The position numbers and the translations under genes are program-made. Positions 1-8,535 of a stretch of DNA of 20,412 bases are shown in pieces (the stretch's first letter is position 1; each line of letters opens with the position of its first letter). Source of the stretch: Hemicentrotus pulcherrimus. Its lineage: Eukaryota > Echinodermata > Echinoidea > Camarodonta > Strongylocentrotidae. The notes beneath the pieces were generated by a model, which was not told where the DNA came from, did not search any database, and saw only the letters and a program-made list of their open reading frames with translations. Location of the stretch: positions 174,903 through 195,314 of the forward strand of contig BEXV01000480.1 in the NCBI GenBank assembly GCA_003118195.1. Reading direction: 5' to 3'.

Positions 1-70
1 GGGGGGGGGGGGGGGAGGGGGTAATTGTCCTAAGGGGATGGTTGTCTTTGGGGGAGGGGGGGGGGTTGTC
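1..70. repeat. G-rich low-complexity sequence at contig edge
   Basis: The window opens with a run of about 15 G followed by two more G/A-rich blocks separated by GTAATTGTCC- and GGTTGTC-like words. A related, more diverged sequence lies on the minus strand near 14660-14715 (GGATAATTGTTC after a G-rich block), so this is probably an interspersed G-rich repeat and not only homopolymer noise. Confidence 0.6.
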
Positions 71-135
71 CTGTTACGATATTTGGTTCACATGGAGCAA
101 ACCTACAGCTGCATCCTGCTCATTCGCATACATAC

Positions 136-411
136 CCAGTACAGATAACTTTTCCTCTTGGCATGGATTTTCCAAGTCAGTTTGGAGAAACCCGCCATCT
201 CACCGTCCTCTATGTTAAAATTTGATTTGACGGACACCATAGCGCCCTTGGTCTCAAATTCAACCCGAGATGGATAATGATGCTTGGTGAACTTCGCTGG
301 AATCTCGATCTTTCCGATTGGAGAGCTGGCATACATTCGGAAAGGCTTTCCCATCTTCACTTGGGGGGAGCTATCCAAGTCTTCAGCAACGTACACGACA
401 AATGTCATCCA
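136..411 (-). CDS. unrecognised gene, exon 2
   Basis: This is 276 bp, 92 codons in phase 0 at both ends, bounded by acceptor TTTGTAG and donor GTATGT. It starts WMTFVVYVAEDLD and ends SYLYW. Read-through without splicing would add ten residues and a stop, so the 3' boundary is an inference from the donor. Confidence 0.5.
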
Positions 412-1009
412 CTACAAATAACAAAAGAGAAAGCGTAAATATTCTCCAAAAGAATGAAACACTGATAACACCAGTAAACAACAGCAATCATGATTTTATA
501 CTTTCAATTTAGACTATTTACATGTAGCAGACAGTTAGCACATAGACTAGATCTAGGCCTATTCTCTTTTCACATAGAGTCTAGACTAGACCTAGTCTAG
601 ATGTCGAGCCATAGAAGGGTCTAAATAGGGCATAGACTTCTATCTAGTTCTCATAAATCAATTATCATACTGAATGCAATGCAAGTTCTCCAATAAATGC
701 AGAGATATATTAATTCATAAAGATAAAAGACATAGGCCTAACCAAGGATTCTATTCTACCGCAATTTCTGCAAAGATGCAGCTGCAGCCGACAGCAGCCC
801 GCATCCCGGCGCGGCGCACCGCCGGTCTCTCCCCCGCCGATTACCTTGTGATAACCTTGGAGGTCAGTAACCATCCGAAAAGTCTCGTGTTTGTCCGACG
901 AGAGAGTTGCGGATCTTTGAGCTATAAGTGGTTCTGATTCGAGCTCCAGTTGTACTAGAATAGCTACCAATACCACTACCACGATAAAAACAATTACGGT
1001 GTACTGCAT
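136..1009 (-). CDS. unrecognised gene, 5' two exons (partial), N-terminal signal or anchor segment
   Basis: Two coding exons join in phase on the minus strand: 1009-845 (55 codons) and 411-136 (92 codons). The start ATG at 1009-1007 has A at -3. Residues 1-20 are strongly hydrophobic (MQYTVIVFIVVVVLVAILVQ), a signal peptide or signal anchor, so the product probably enters the secretory pathway. The donor after ...GYHK is CAAG|GTAATC and the acceptor is TTTGTAG|TGG, both phase 0. The second exon encodes an alternating hydrophobic/charged, probably beta-rich segment (for example RVEFETKGAMVSVKSNF). A good donor, CTGG|GTATGT, at 136/135 suggests the gene continues off the left edge. Without that splice, the frame stops at about position 103. 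I do not recognise the family. The gene is head-to-head with TMA16. Confidence 0.6.
412..844 (-). other. intron 1 of the left-edge gene
   Basis: This is an AT-rich intron. It contains an imperfect palindromic patch of CTAGA words (about 545-603, e.g. TCTAGACTAGACCTAGTCTAGA) and the GC-rich patch near the donor. The short plus-strand reading frames here have no supporting features. Confidence 0.5.
845..1009 (-). CDS. unrecognised gene, exon 1
   Basis: This is 165 bp, exactly 55 codons, from the ATG (context CAAGATGC) to donor AAG|GTAATC. It encodes the hydrophobic N-terminus followed by a polar linker. A short GC- and CpG-rich patch lies just inside the intron, at about 795-840. Confidence 0.6.
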
Positions 1010-1227
1010 CTTGAAAAAAGTATCAAATAATCAAATAGGAAGATAGGCCTAGATCCAGACTGTTTCAAAAAGGAAAATAGTGTTGTTGTTGTTTCACGTT
1101 TTCAGCGACCTCTTGCGACCAGATAGATCACCCACATGATTGTGTGAACATCTTTGCGTCACATTTTTTTTTTCCTGCTAGATATCGTGATTTCATTTGT
1201 CACAGCTGTTTGCCTTTAACCATTAAG
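1010..1227. promoter_or_regulatory. divergent promoter region
   Basis: These 218 bp separate the start codons of the left-edge gene (minus) and TMA16 (plus), so both 5' UTRs and core promoters must be at least partly here. There is no obvious TATA box at a standard distance from either start. The word TTGCGTCAC (about 1153-1161) resembles a CRE/ATF half-site, and a T run follows it. Shared bidirectional control is inferred from spacing alone. Confidence 0.5.
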
Positions 1228-1230
1228 ATG
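1228..1230 (+). CDS. TMA16: TMA16 exon 1 (start codon only)
   Basis: AAG-ATG|GTAAGT: the initiation codon is immediately followed by a strong splice donor. Joining it to exon 2 gives MPKAGK, matching the MPKA start of vertebrate TMA16. The coding part of this exon is three bases, and the rest is 5' UTR. Confidence 0.9.
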
Positions 1231-4200
1231 GTAAGTAGTTTAAATGCAGTTCGTGTTCATTTTGTGTTCCCTTTGATGTAGATAATGCCATCACCGGTAT
1301 GGTTTCTAAGCACTTGGTTTATTGAGTTGTCCCACATACTAAATTTTGTGTTGGTGAATTGACTTACGAGTGCCTTTACCTTTAAATAGTGGCATAGGGC
1401 ATAGGGCATAGGCCTTGCCCTACACCATAAATTAGAAGAAGAAGAAGAAAAATAGACCCGATAGTATCAATGCAGGATGTCAAATAAGCTTTTACATGTA
1501 GTGATGATGAGATTGATATTACACACAATCAAGTACAGCATTCTGTTTCTTCATTTCACTTTCAGAAAAAAGTGGAGGAAAAACTAGATCTAGATCTAGA
1601 TCTAGATCTAGAACAATGTGAATGTTAATTAGACCTAATTGATAAAATAGACTTCTATGTTCTAGACCTGCTAGACCTCTAAATCATAAATGATCAGTAC
1701 AGTAGGGGCACTGGTCCGAAAATAAATATTGTACACATAAACAAGGATCGTCTTCATAATGGCGGACAGACGAAACCTCAAAAATAAGGATTATCGCTGA
1801 CAATTCTGATTTCCGAGCCACTTGTTGCAATGCAAAAAATGGGTTACGCAGGGATTTTCTTGACGCATTTTGTACGGAGACTTTCATGTTCCATGTATGA
1901 GCGATAAATAAATCCTCAGGAAGACCGACAACCAATAAAGTAAACAGTGAACTAGGGGTAGACCTATTCTATTATGTTGAATCCATTGTTCGCATTGCTG
2001 ATCGGAAACCCGGAAACTTGCAGAGCGCCAAAGAAAAAACAGAAAATTTTGTGAATCCGATAAAATGACATTTTAGTCCAAAGTTTGGTGGAACAATTGT
2101 GCGACCAAACTTCGCACAGGAAACCCTATGGCCGGCTTCTCTCTCTAAAGAGAGGAGCCAACCCTACCCAAATAACAAGCTAACGAACGAGTGTTCAAAA
2201 CCGTATCTGAGTACCTGCTCCCATCCCCCTCCCAGAGGTCATTGAGCTCTTTACACAAGCCAAATTAATCCCCGTACATGAGCACTCATGATGTCCCACT
2301 GCCTCGCACTGCTGTGCACCCAAAACAGCTTACCGGTACGTTTACAGTAAAAACCTGTATCTTAAGACTGCTCAGGAAAACATGGAAAGGGCTCTTTGAC
2401 TTTATTATATTTAAATGGTCTTTATGTACAGGTTTCTTTAGTCAGTTGCAGGATTCGGTAAAAAAAACCATATTCAAGGGAAGAAAAAAAAATGGGGTCT
2501 TTCTATGGTTGCTAGGCAGGTTTGTCTGTATGAAGACAGTTGTTGGCCTACTGTAGGAAGTCCCCTAGGATATCTGTCTGATGTATAAAGTTATCCTACA
2601 TGTACATGTACATGTACGTAATCATACATTTATGAACGTTCACCATCGGCACATACATACATAGATAAATCTAGCCTGCTCTAAAACAATATATTATTGA
2701 TGTTTTATTTTCTTGCAGCCGAAAGCAGGAAAGACCAAGGTGGCTGCCAGGTGTGTGAAGCTGATCCATCCACAGAGCAGGAAGGCTGCCAAATTAGGTG
2801 GAAGGGAGATGCACAAAGAGAGGGTCAGAAAGTAAGTGAAGGCATCCATGATTGAGGGAAATTTCTTGAAAATGTGAATTGTAAAATCATTTTGAAATTG
2901 AGTGTCCTATTACAATGCAAGTATGGATGATTGCAGAGATTTTTGTCAATTTGACAGATACAAGAAAACAAGATTCACAAGCAAACAAGATTCACATTTT
3001 AAGATAAATGTATAATGTAGTATTATGGGTTTGATATGTCTCTCTATTCCACACATTATGTCTCTCTAGTAACACTTGTATTATTAATAAAAAGCTAAAC
3101 ATGTGTTATAAACCCAAGGATACAGAACTGGATTCTTGAGGCTGTATCGATTGGATATTTGTAATTGAATCATCAATATTTTGTCATTGCATCGCTCTTT
3201 TAATGTATTTTTTAAAAACTTAAGCCCCACTGCTTTACTTATAGCTACTTGCGCCCTCTATATAGCAAACAATGCCTAATCGGTGACCATTGGTCCCCCA
3301 TGATCCCCTTTTTTGTATTTAAATTGAGAGATGATTTGATGAGATTACCAACTGTCAGTGACCAAGCATTTGAATTTACTAGTATGAATTTTCAGATGAA
3401 ATATACTGATTTTTCAGTTGAAATATAATGTTTTTTTAGTGACAGAGAAAGTGTTAGAGCTAAGAAAGTATGCTTCTTTTAATTTTCTCTGGTCTCTGTC
3501 TTTTCTGACTAGAGTTCATCAAGACACCGCCTTCAAGAACTCTATTCTCATAGAGAAGTTGAAATGGTTCCAAGACGCATTGGAACCAGATAAAGCAAAC
3601 TACAGCAGAGCAGATGCAGAGGAACTAGTGGAAAGGTATTATTATGAATTTATATTAAATACTTCTGATGATAATAATAATAGTAATAATGATGATGATG
3701 ATAATAATATCGATACTAACACTGCTACTACCACCACTACTACCACCACTTTAACTACTACTGCCACTACTGCTATAACTACTACAGTCAAACCTGCTTT
3801 TGTGACCCTTGCCTATAAAGACCACCTGTCTACAAAGACAACATTTTTGTTTCCCTTGAAAATGGTTTATCATTGAAACATGTAATAAAGGAACCTTTCT
3901 ATAAAGACCACTTTTTGTGTTTCCCTTAGGCGGTCGCTGTAGACAGGTTTGACTGTACTGTTAAGAATAATAGATGATAACGCATTAGTGTTGATAGTGG
4001 TACATCAAAAATCTGTAGTGCAGCTATGATCCAAATATACTCTACTGTGCTTAAAGGTAAAGACCAGTATTGGAAACGCCCCAATTTCAAAAAATGAAAC
4101 GGAAGCTCTTATTTCCAATCATGTGAAAGAATATGTTTTGACTAATACATAATGATAACAATTTTGCAGGGAAACAACCTACTAATAGATATTTGGTAAA

Positions 4201-6316
4201 TTAGTTTATCCATGGTCTGTGAGAGATTAATGCATGTGTCGCGCATTTGTGCTTATAGTCCCATATGCATCTTTCTGTGTACAGTGCCTGTAACTTTACG
4301 AAGACTGGGCCAAATTTCTTATCATTTTGATGATTCCTGAACCTTGCAGTACACACCAATACTTATATGCTAGATGATGCTAGATGATCAACCTTTTCTG
4401 ATCGATTCCACAACGTTTCTTTCACAATGCAATCGCATGACCATAACTGGTCGTTACCTTTAATACAAAGTATCTTACTTTAATTTACCACAGCTTCAGC
4501 TGAGCTTCCACAATAAGGTATGCAAGCTTTCAAGGGATTGCTTTCTACCTGTTAACTATTTGCCTCGCCTAGATGGAGAAAGGCAAACATAGATAAATGT
4601 CTTGCCAACGCATGTTGGTGAAGTGACAGGAATGTGAACCACATACCGTGAGATCCACAGTAAACTGACTACCTATAGTCTATAAGACCATGATACTTCT
4701 ACATAGGTAATGACATGCACATGAACTTCCTGTTGAAGATTGGCCAGTAGACTGAGAATTGTAAACTTGAGTAGAAATGCATTACAAGTTCATGTTGTAG
4801 GCAGGACTAGACAATGATATTTTAAAAGTTGGATCTGGTTCACACAGAATCCGAAATTCAGGTACCAAATGTCATTGTAGAAATGTCAGATTACCTACAC
4901 TGTATAAATGTACCTCAAATCAGATTACTTTGTCCGACATTGATTCTTGATCATTGATTGGTATCCAATGGCCCGTCTCCTCTGTCCAGGTATCTTGAGA
5001 GGTTTGAAGAGGAGCTGGAGCAGATATCAATTGTTAATAGCATCAAATCAAGAAGTGGGAGGCAGCACGCAACGAGAGAAGACGTTATCAATCAAACTAA
5101 GAAGAGAGAGGAAGAGCAGTTCAATACCTGTGGATTGGGTGAGTAGACTAATAATAATAATAAACCATTCTGGCATAGCGCATATCACAAAAATAGATTG
5201 AAGTCCATATGCGCTCAGAAAAAAAGAAAAGGAGGTATAATAGCAGACATGAGGGAAGAGAAGAGGAAAAAACACCTGCTTTGTCATAACATTGTACTAA
5301 TTTAACAAACGAACAAATGTGTTTTTAAGAGACTCTTGAAATTTTCTTCTGTTTCGACCTGCTTCAGATGACTAGGTAATTTACCTGTTTATAATGATAT
5401 CAATTACAAATTCTTTGCCAAGACTGCTAGAATACTTCATCAACATCATTTTGAAGGATTGTCTGAAATTTCCAGAGCACAATCCAGAACATCCTACAAC
5501 ACTTTTGTAGATTTTTTGCTGGATTTCTTGTGTTGTACAACAGTACATCCTGTGTTATTTCTGTAACTTTTTTACGACAAATCTTCCATTTGGTTGCAAT
5601 CAAATAACTTAACGACTTCATAACTGTTCCTTCAAATAGTTTCTTACATTACCATACTTTAAACTGTCTTGCTCATAGTTCCATATTCAGTTGGTACAGA
5701 TATAGCTCCTTTTCTTAATTTTATGTTATAAGTTTGCCCTATTGATCATGAATTTTGTTGACCATTTTCCTCCAAATAGTGACAAAAATATATGGTAGCA
5801 ACAAGGGATTGAAAAATAACTCTGTTTTTAAAAAAAGTGAATAATGAATAGTGATTGAAGGATTCATATAATTCAGTGTAAGGAAATGTCACCTTTTAAT
5901 TAACAAATCTGTGTAAAATGTGAGCTCCTTACTATATAATGGTAGTTTGATACATTTCCTTTCACTTTTGTTCTGTTTAAGAAATTCCTGACATCTGTGA
6001 TGGGCGAAACCTGAAGGTCTTAAGGTCGTGGGATGGAAGCCCCAAATTCCTTGGAAATATAAAAATGAGGAGAGTTGTGAGGACTATCCCTGACCTGTCT
6101 GACTTTGCTGGACAGTCAACAAACTCACAGGGCTCGGCGGAAAATGGCCAGGAGTCCCCTGATGAAAGGGAGGATGAGCAGGGAGGTGATGACCAGGTTC
6201 ATGATGATAAGGAGGACGATGAGGGGGTTGAGGATGATTTGTTGGACAGCGATGAGGAAGACATGGATGACGAAAGGAACGATAGTAAGGAGGACGAAGG
6301 GGTGGAGAGTCACTGA
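1228..6316 (+). CDS. TMA16: TMA16, translation machinery-associated protein 16 (60S biogenesis factor)
   Basis: Five exons join in phase: 1228-1230, 2719-2831, 3513-3635, 4990-5138 and 5982-6316 (723 bp, 240 residues plus TGA). Every intron has GT..AG ends. The protein matches animal TMA16. It has a short basic N-terminus with IHPQSRKAA (residues 17-25), IEKLKWFQ (52-59), ERYLERFEEELEQI around 79-92, the conserved SIKSRSGRQHATRE (97-110), EIPDI (130-134) and NLKVLRSWD (139-147). From about residue 187 it ends in a long Asp/Glu-rich tail, making it longer than human TMA16 (about 203 residues). Family members associate with nuclear pre-60S particles and ribosomes and are RNA/ribosome-binding, not enzymes. 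The gene is divergent from the left-edge gene and convergent with the coiled-coil gene. The start is fixed by the in-phase ATG|GTAAGT exon. Confidence 0.95.
1584..1612. repeat. (CTAGAT)n microsatellite
   Basis: Nearly five perfect CTAGAT units. The unit is almost self-complementary, so the array can extrude a hairpin. Confidence 0.9.
2597..2620. repeat. (TACATG)n palindromic microsatellite
   Basis: About four units of TACATG in the first TMA16 intron. It is self-complementary. TACATGTA words recur elsewhere in the window. Confidence 0.85.
2719..2831 (+). CDS. TMA16: TMA16 exon 2
   Basis: The exon has acceptor TTTTCTTGCAG and donor AAA|GTAAGT, and is 113 bp ending in phase 2. It encodes the basic N-terminal segment with the HPxSRKAA signature. 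Confidence 0.95.
2832..3512 (+). other. TMA16 intron 2
   Basis: A 681-bp intron holding a copy of the TTAA-bounded repeat family described at 3220-3386. I see nothing else in it. Confidence 0.7.
3220..3386 (+). repeat. interspersed repeat family R1, copy 1
   Basis: This copy shares about 165 bp with copies at 12482-12653 and 13547-13742. Common words include GCTACTTG, CCCTCTATA, AATGCCTAATCGGTGACC and TGATGAGATTACCAACTG. The left end is TTAAGCCCCACTG. The right end (TTTACTAGT) lacks the full GGCTTTAA terminus of copy 3, so this copy is truncated or diverged. Confidence 0.8.
3513..3635 (+). CDS. TMA16: TMA16 exon 3
   Basis: The acceptor is TTTTCTGACTAG (the first of two adjacent AGs, chosen because only it keeps frame). 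The donor is GAAAG|GTATTA. The exon encodes VHQDTAFKN through AEELVER, including the WFQ motif. Confidence 0.95.
3665..3784. repeat. composite trinucleotide repeat (GAT/AAT then ACT/ACC)
   Basis: Imperfect GAT and AAT triplets (3665-3705) change into ACT/ACC triplets (3717-3784). Reading frame 3418-3876 stays open across it and would encode Asp/Asn then Thr runs, but it is intronic. The repeat ends directly at the left boundary of the adjacent MITE. Confidence 0.85.
3785..3955. mobile_element. non-autonomous Tc1/mariner-pogo-type MITE
   Basis: The left end is CAGTCAAACCTG and the right end is its inverted counterpart (CAGGTTTGACTG), flanked on both sides by TA (3783-3784 and 3956-3957), the target duplication of this superfamily. 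Inside are two related words, CTATAAAGACCAC followed by TTTTTGTGTTTCCC-like sequence. It is 171 bp and has no coding capacity. Confidence 0.8.
4055..4459. mobile_element. TTAA-flanked inverted-repeat element (MITE-like)
   Basis: The left end AGGTAAAGACCAGTATTGG matches the inverted right end AGGTAACGACCAGTTATGG. Both ends abut TTAA (4051-4054 and 4460-4463). It is about 405 bp without coding potential. TTAA duplication is typical of piggyBac-related elements. The exact end could also be read one or two bases out, so the superfamily is uncertain. Confidence 0.65.
4990..5138 (+). CDS. TMA16: TMA16 exon 4
   Basis: The acceptor is CTCTGTCCAG and the donor is TTGG|GTGAGT. The exon is 149 bp and encodes RYLERFEEELEQI, the conserved SIKSRSGRQHATRE block and QTKKREEEQF. 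Confidence 0.95.
5139..5981 (+). other. TMA16 intron 4
   Basis: An 843-bp AT-rich intron with a short (AAT)n run just after the donor (about 5149-5163). I see no repeat family or RNA gene in it. Confidence 0.7.
5982..6316 (+). CDS. TMA16: TMA16 exon 5 (terminal coding exon)
   Basis: The acceptor is TTCTGTTTAAG. The exon is 335 bp and ends in TGA. It encodes EIPDICDGRNLKVLRSWD, a basic stretch, and then a tail very rich in D/E from about 6152 on, ending ...GVESH. Confidence 0.93.
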
Positions 6317-7146
6317 GTGCCTCAAGAACCAAAAGGAATATGGTGCCATGTTGATGATCACAGACTGAAATGGTATGGTTTTCTTTAAAGTTGCAAGTTC
6401 CACTTCCCCAAAGAAAGCGCCAACGTTTCTGCAAGATGTCATTATACATACTCAGAACCTGGTAATAACAGCCGTTTTTGCAGCAATGCTTATTCATGAA
6501 CCTTTTAACGTTTGCTGCAAGTACCCAACGTTACAGGTTACAGTGTTCCAGCACATTGTCTTGGGAAAAGCTATATTTGAGTGTGCACTATGAAACTCAA
6601 TATTTAGGCGAAGTGGTAGCTCTGGATTCAAAATCGGGATACAACCCATTAATTTTTTTAAAGAGATTTTTATGTTTTCAAGATGAAAAGCAGAAAAATT
6701 GCGGCTTTGAGAGGAGATTGATTCATTATTGCTTAATTTAATTTTGAGAACTCATTGGAAGCTAAGCATTTAAAAAAAAGCAATGAATTGGTTTTTAATT
6801 CTTCAATTGTCTTGTTATGCATCGTTTTTAATCAATTTCTTATTCATAATTTCTGCTTACATCTTTAAATTACCTTATTCCATGGGAACTTATTGAAAAT
6901 ATGAATACACAAGCAGTTAGTATCAACTCTATTCTCATTCTTTTTCCAGAGAAATAAGTTTTTTTTTAGTGATGCTTGATATTTGTTGATACATAGACTA
7001 TGAATTATGGATGAATAAATATAGTATAAAATATCAATGTACACTTCTGTTTTTCAGCAAACAAATCTTGATGTACTTGTTCTGTAATATTCTGTATTTC
7101 ATCTTATTTGTCATTTTGAGGAAATTGCTTTTTATGTTACAGTAAA
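6317..7146 (+). other. TMA16 3' UTR and downstream flank
   Basis: AT-rich sequence follows the TGA. The open frames at 6375-6741 have no recognisable content. This is most simply 3' UTR up to one of the polyadenylation signals downstream. Confidence 0.55.
7014..7019 (+). terminator. candidate TMA16 polyadenylation signal AATAAA
   Basis: Canonical AATAAA about 700 bp after the TMA16 stop. Another lies at 7274-7279. Which one is used cannot be told from sequence alone. Confidence 0.4.
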
Positions 7147-7171
7147 CTATTGTCTGTGGGAAAATGACAAG

Positions 7172-7410
7172 ATGCTGATGATAATGTTTACGAGGATTAT
7201 GAAAGTGTCAATGGTAGTGGTGGTGGCATCGATAATGATGGCGATGATGATGATAGTGATGGTATTGACAATGAATAAAAAACGTAATGAAGGTGGTGGT
7301 GGTATAATATTGATGATTGTAATGATGATGATGACTATGTTGATAAGCATGATGATAGTGGTGGTGGTATTGATGATTATGATTATGATGCTAGTGATGT
7401 GGTGGTGATC
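7172..7410. repeat. imperfect GAT/GGT trinucleotide repeat
   Basis: A 240-bp tract dominated by GATGAT, GGTGGT and ATGATT words. It opens long spurious frames on both strands (Met/Val/Ile-rich on plus, Ile-rich on minus) that are not genes. Confidence 0.85.
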
Positions 7411-7425
7411 AGTAAAATTGCCTCA

Positions 7426-7447
7426 TCTCTCTCTCTCTCTCTCTCTC
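7426..7447. repeat. (CT)n microsatellite
   Basis: Eleven TC units, followed by a longer pyrimidine-rich stretch to about 7560. Confidence 0.9.
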
Positions 7448-7448
7448 A

Positions 7449-8139
7449 TCCTCGCTCTTACCCTTTACCCTTTCCCTTCTTCTGCATTTTGTGTGTTTGT
7501 GTCTCTCTATCTCAATTTCTCCCTCAATTTCTCCCTCTAATCATCTCCTACCTCTAATCCTCAACATAAAGATATTGGTTGCCCTGTAATAATACACAGC
7601 CAGACAAGAAATCAATCCATCCTAGCACCACATTTATTATACTGCTTTTGTTCTCCATAATACATGTACTATCGTCAAAGTTCTTTCTATACACCTTCAT
7701 ATTCAATATATTTTTTTGCATCTTTTAGCATAATTGTACACCCTGCATTTTTAAACTACCATGTGCATCCATTGACTACAGCAAAGACATGGCAGCTACT
7801 TTACAAATGCATAAATAGACATTTTTCACAAGCAAGAGCAAATCATTTCACAAAAAACTAAATAAGGAATGAACACATACATATTTTATACATCTGTACT
7901 CAACATTACTCTGCATGAACTATGTTAATTTACATACTGAAATGGGTACTTTGGAATCGATGTATAATCATAGGGGGGATGTAGACATGGGGCAAGAAAC
8001 TACATGGCATTTACTTTATAACGAGATGCTAGTACTTTTTTAAACAAAAAATTGCTGCCTCACCCCTCCTTTTGCTAGGAGTTACAAATATAGGATTTCT
8101 ACAAGGGTCAGTCTGTGTCACATATATCAACACCAAGCA
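7449..8139. other. AT-rich stretch without genes
   Basis: Pyrimidine-rich to 7560, then AT-rich. On the minus strand an AATAAA lies at 7635-7630 (TTTATT on plus). It could be a distal polyadenylation signal for the convergent coiled-coil gene if that gene has a very long 3' UTR. Nothing else is identifiable. Confidence 0.4.
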
Positions 8140-8522
8140 TTAATAATAATATTCTGGATTTATAAATAACAATGATAAAAACGGTGCTTATGAAGTGCTT
8201 GCCACTCTCTAAATCTCTAAGCACTTTACAGATATATTATTATCCTGGCCATTGGATTCAGGCCTGCCCGCATACATTGTATGCACCCCATTCACTCCCT
8301 GGGGAGCATTCTAGCCAGACGCCTTTTAAACAGACGCTCCCAATGCTGAGCACACTACAACGACTTTCACATCCTACCGAGTACCCATTTCACACCTGGT
8401 TGGAGAGGTGCAATTACAGATAAAATACCTGCCGAAGGACATATTCCGTGCCGGGGATCGAACTCACAACCTCCGCATCCCCAGTAAGGTGTTTGAGACT
8501 ACTTGCCTATGACCCCTCTACT
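8140..8522 (-). mobile_element. tRNA-derived SINE (full-length-like copy)
   Basis: On the minus strand the head near 8522-8455 contains an A-box-like TAGGCAAGTAGT (8509-8498) and a B-box-like GAGTTCGATCC (8465-8455), the internal RNA polymerase III promoter of tRNA-derived SINEs. The body includes the palindromic CTCCCTGGGGAG core shared with copies at about 14009-14194 and 15812-15905. The 3' end is rich in ATT repeats. No protein is encoded. The plus-strand frame at 8172-8423 lies inside the element. Confidence 0.7.
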
Positions 8523-8535
8523 GGAATAATAAACA

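Larger units (their letters stand above)
1231..2718 (+). other. TMA16 intron 1
   Basis: This is a 1.49-kb AT-rich intron. It contains a CTAGAT microsatellite (1584-1612), a TACATG repeat (2597-2620), a hairpin-forming pair AAGTTTGGT/ACCAAACTT (about 2080-2111) and a second hairpin GGCTTCTCTCTC..AGAGAGGAGCC (about 2134-2159). The short open frames at 1684-1935 (minus) and 2278-2556 (plus) have no recognisable content. Confidence 0.7.
3636..4989 (+). other. TMA16 intron 3
   Basis: A 1.35-kb intron containing, in order, a composite trinucleotide repeat, a TA-flanked MITE and a TTAA-flanked inverted-repeat element. Positions 4464-4989 hold no further repeat that I can identify. Confidence 0.7.

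Noticed and set aside
1499..1565. GTGATGATGA resembling a C box of an intronic snoRNA
   Set aside because: No CTGA D box at a suitable distance and no terminal stem.
3418..3876. 152-residue plus-strand frame with Asp/Asn and Thr runs
   Set aside because: Only 3513-3635 is coding (TMA16 exon 3). The rest is intron plus trinucleotide repeat plus MITE, which happens to stay open.
6084..6497. 137-residue minus-strand frame rich in His/Pro opposite TMA16
   Set aside because: It is the antisense shadow of the GA-rich acidic tail codons, with no independent support.
7147..7408. Opposed Ile-rich and Met/Val-rich frames
   Set aside because: Both are artefacts of the GAT/GGT trinucleotide repeat.
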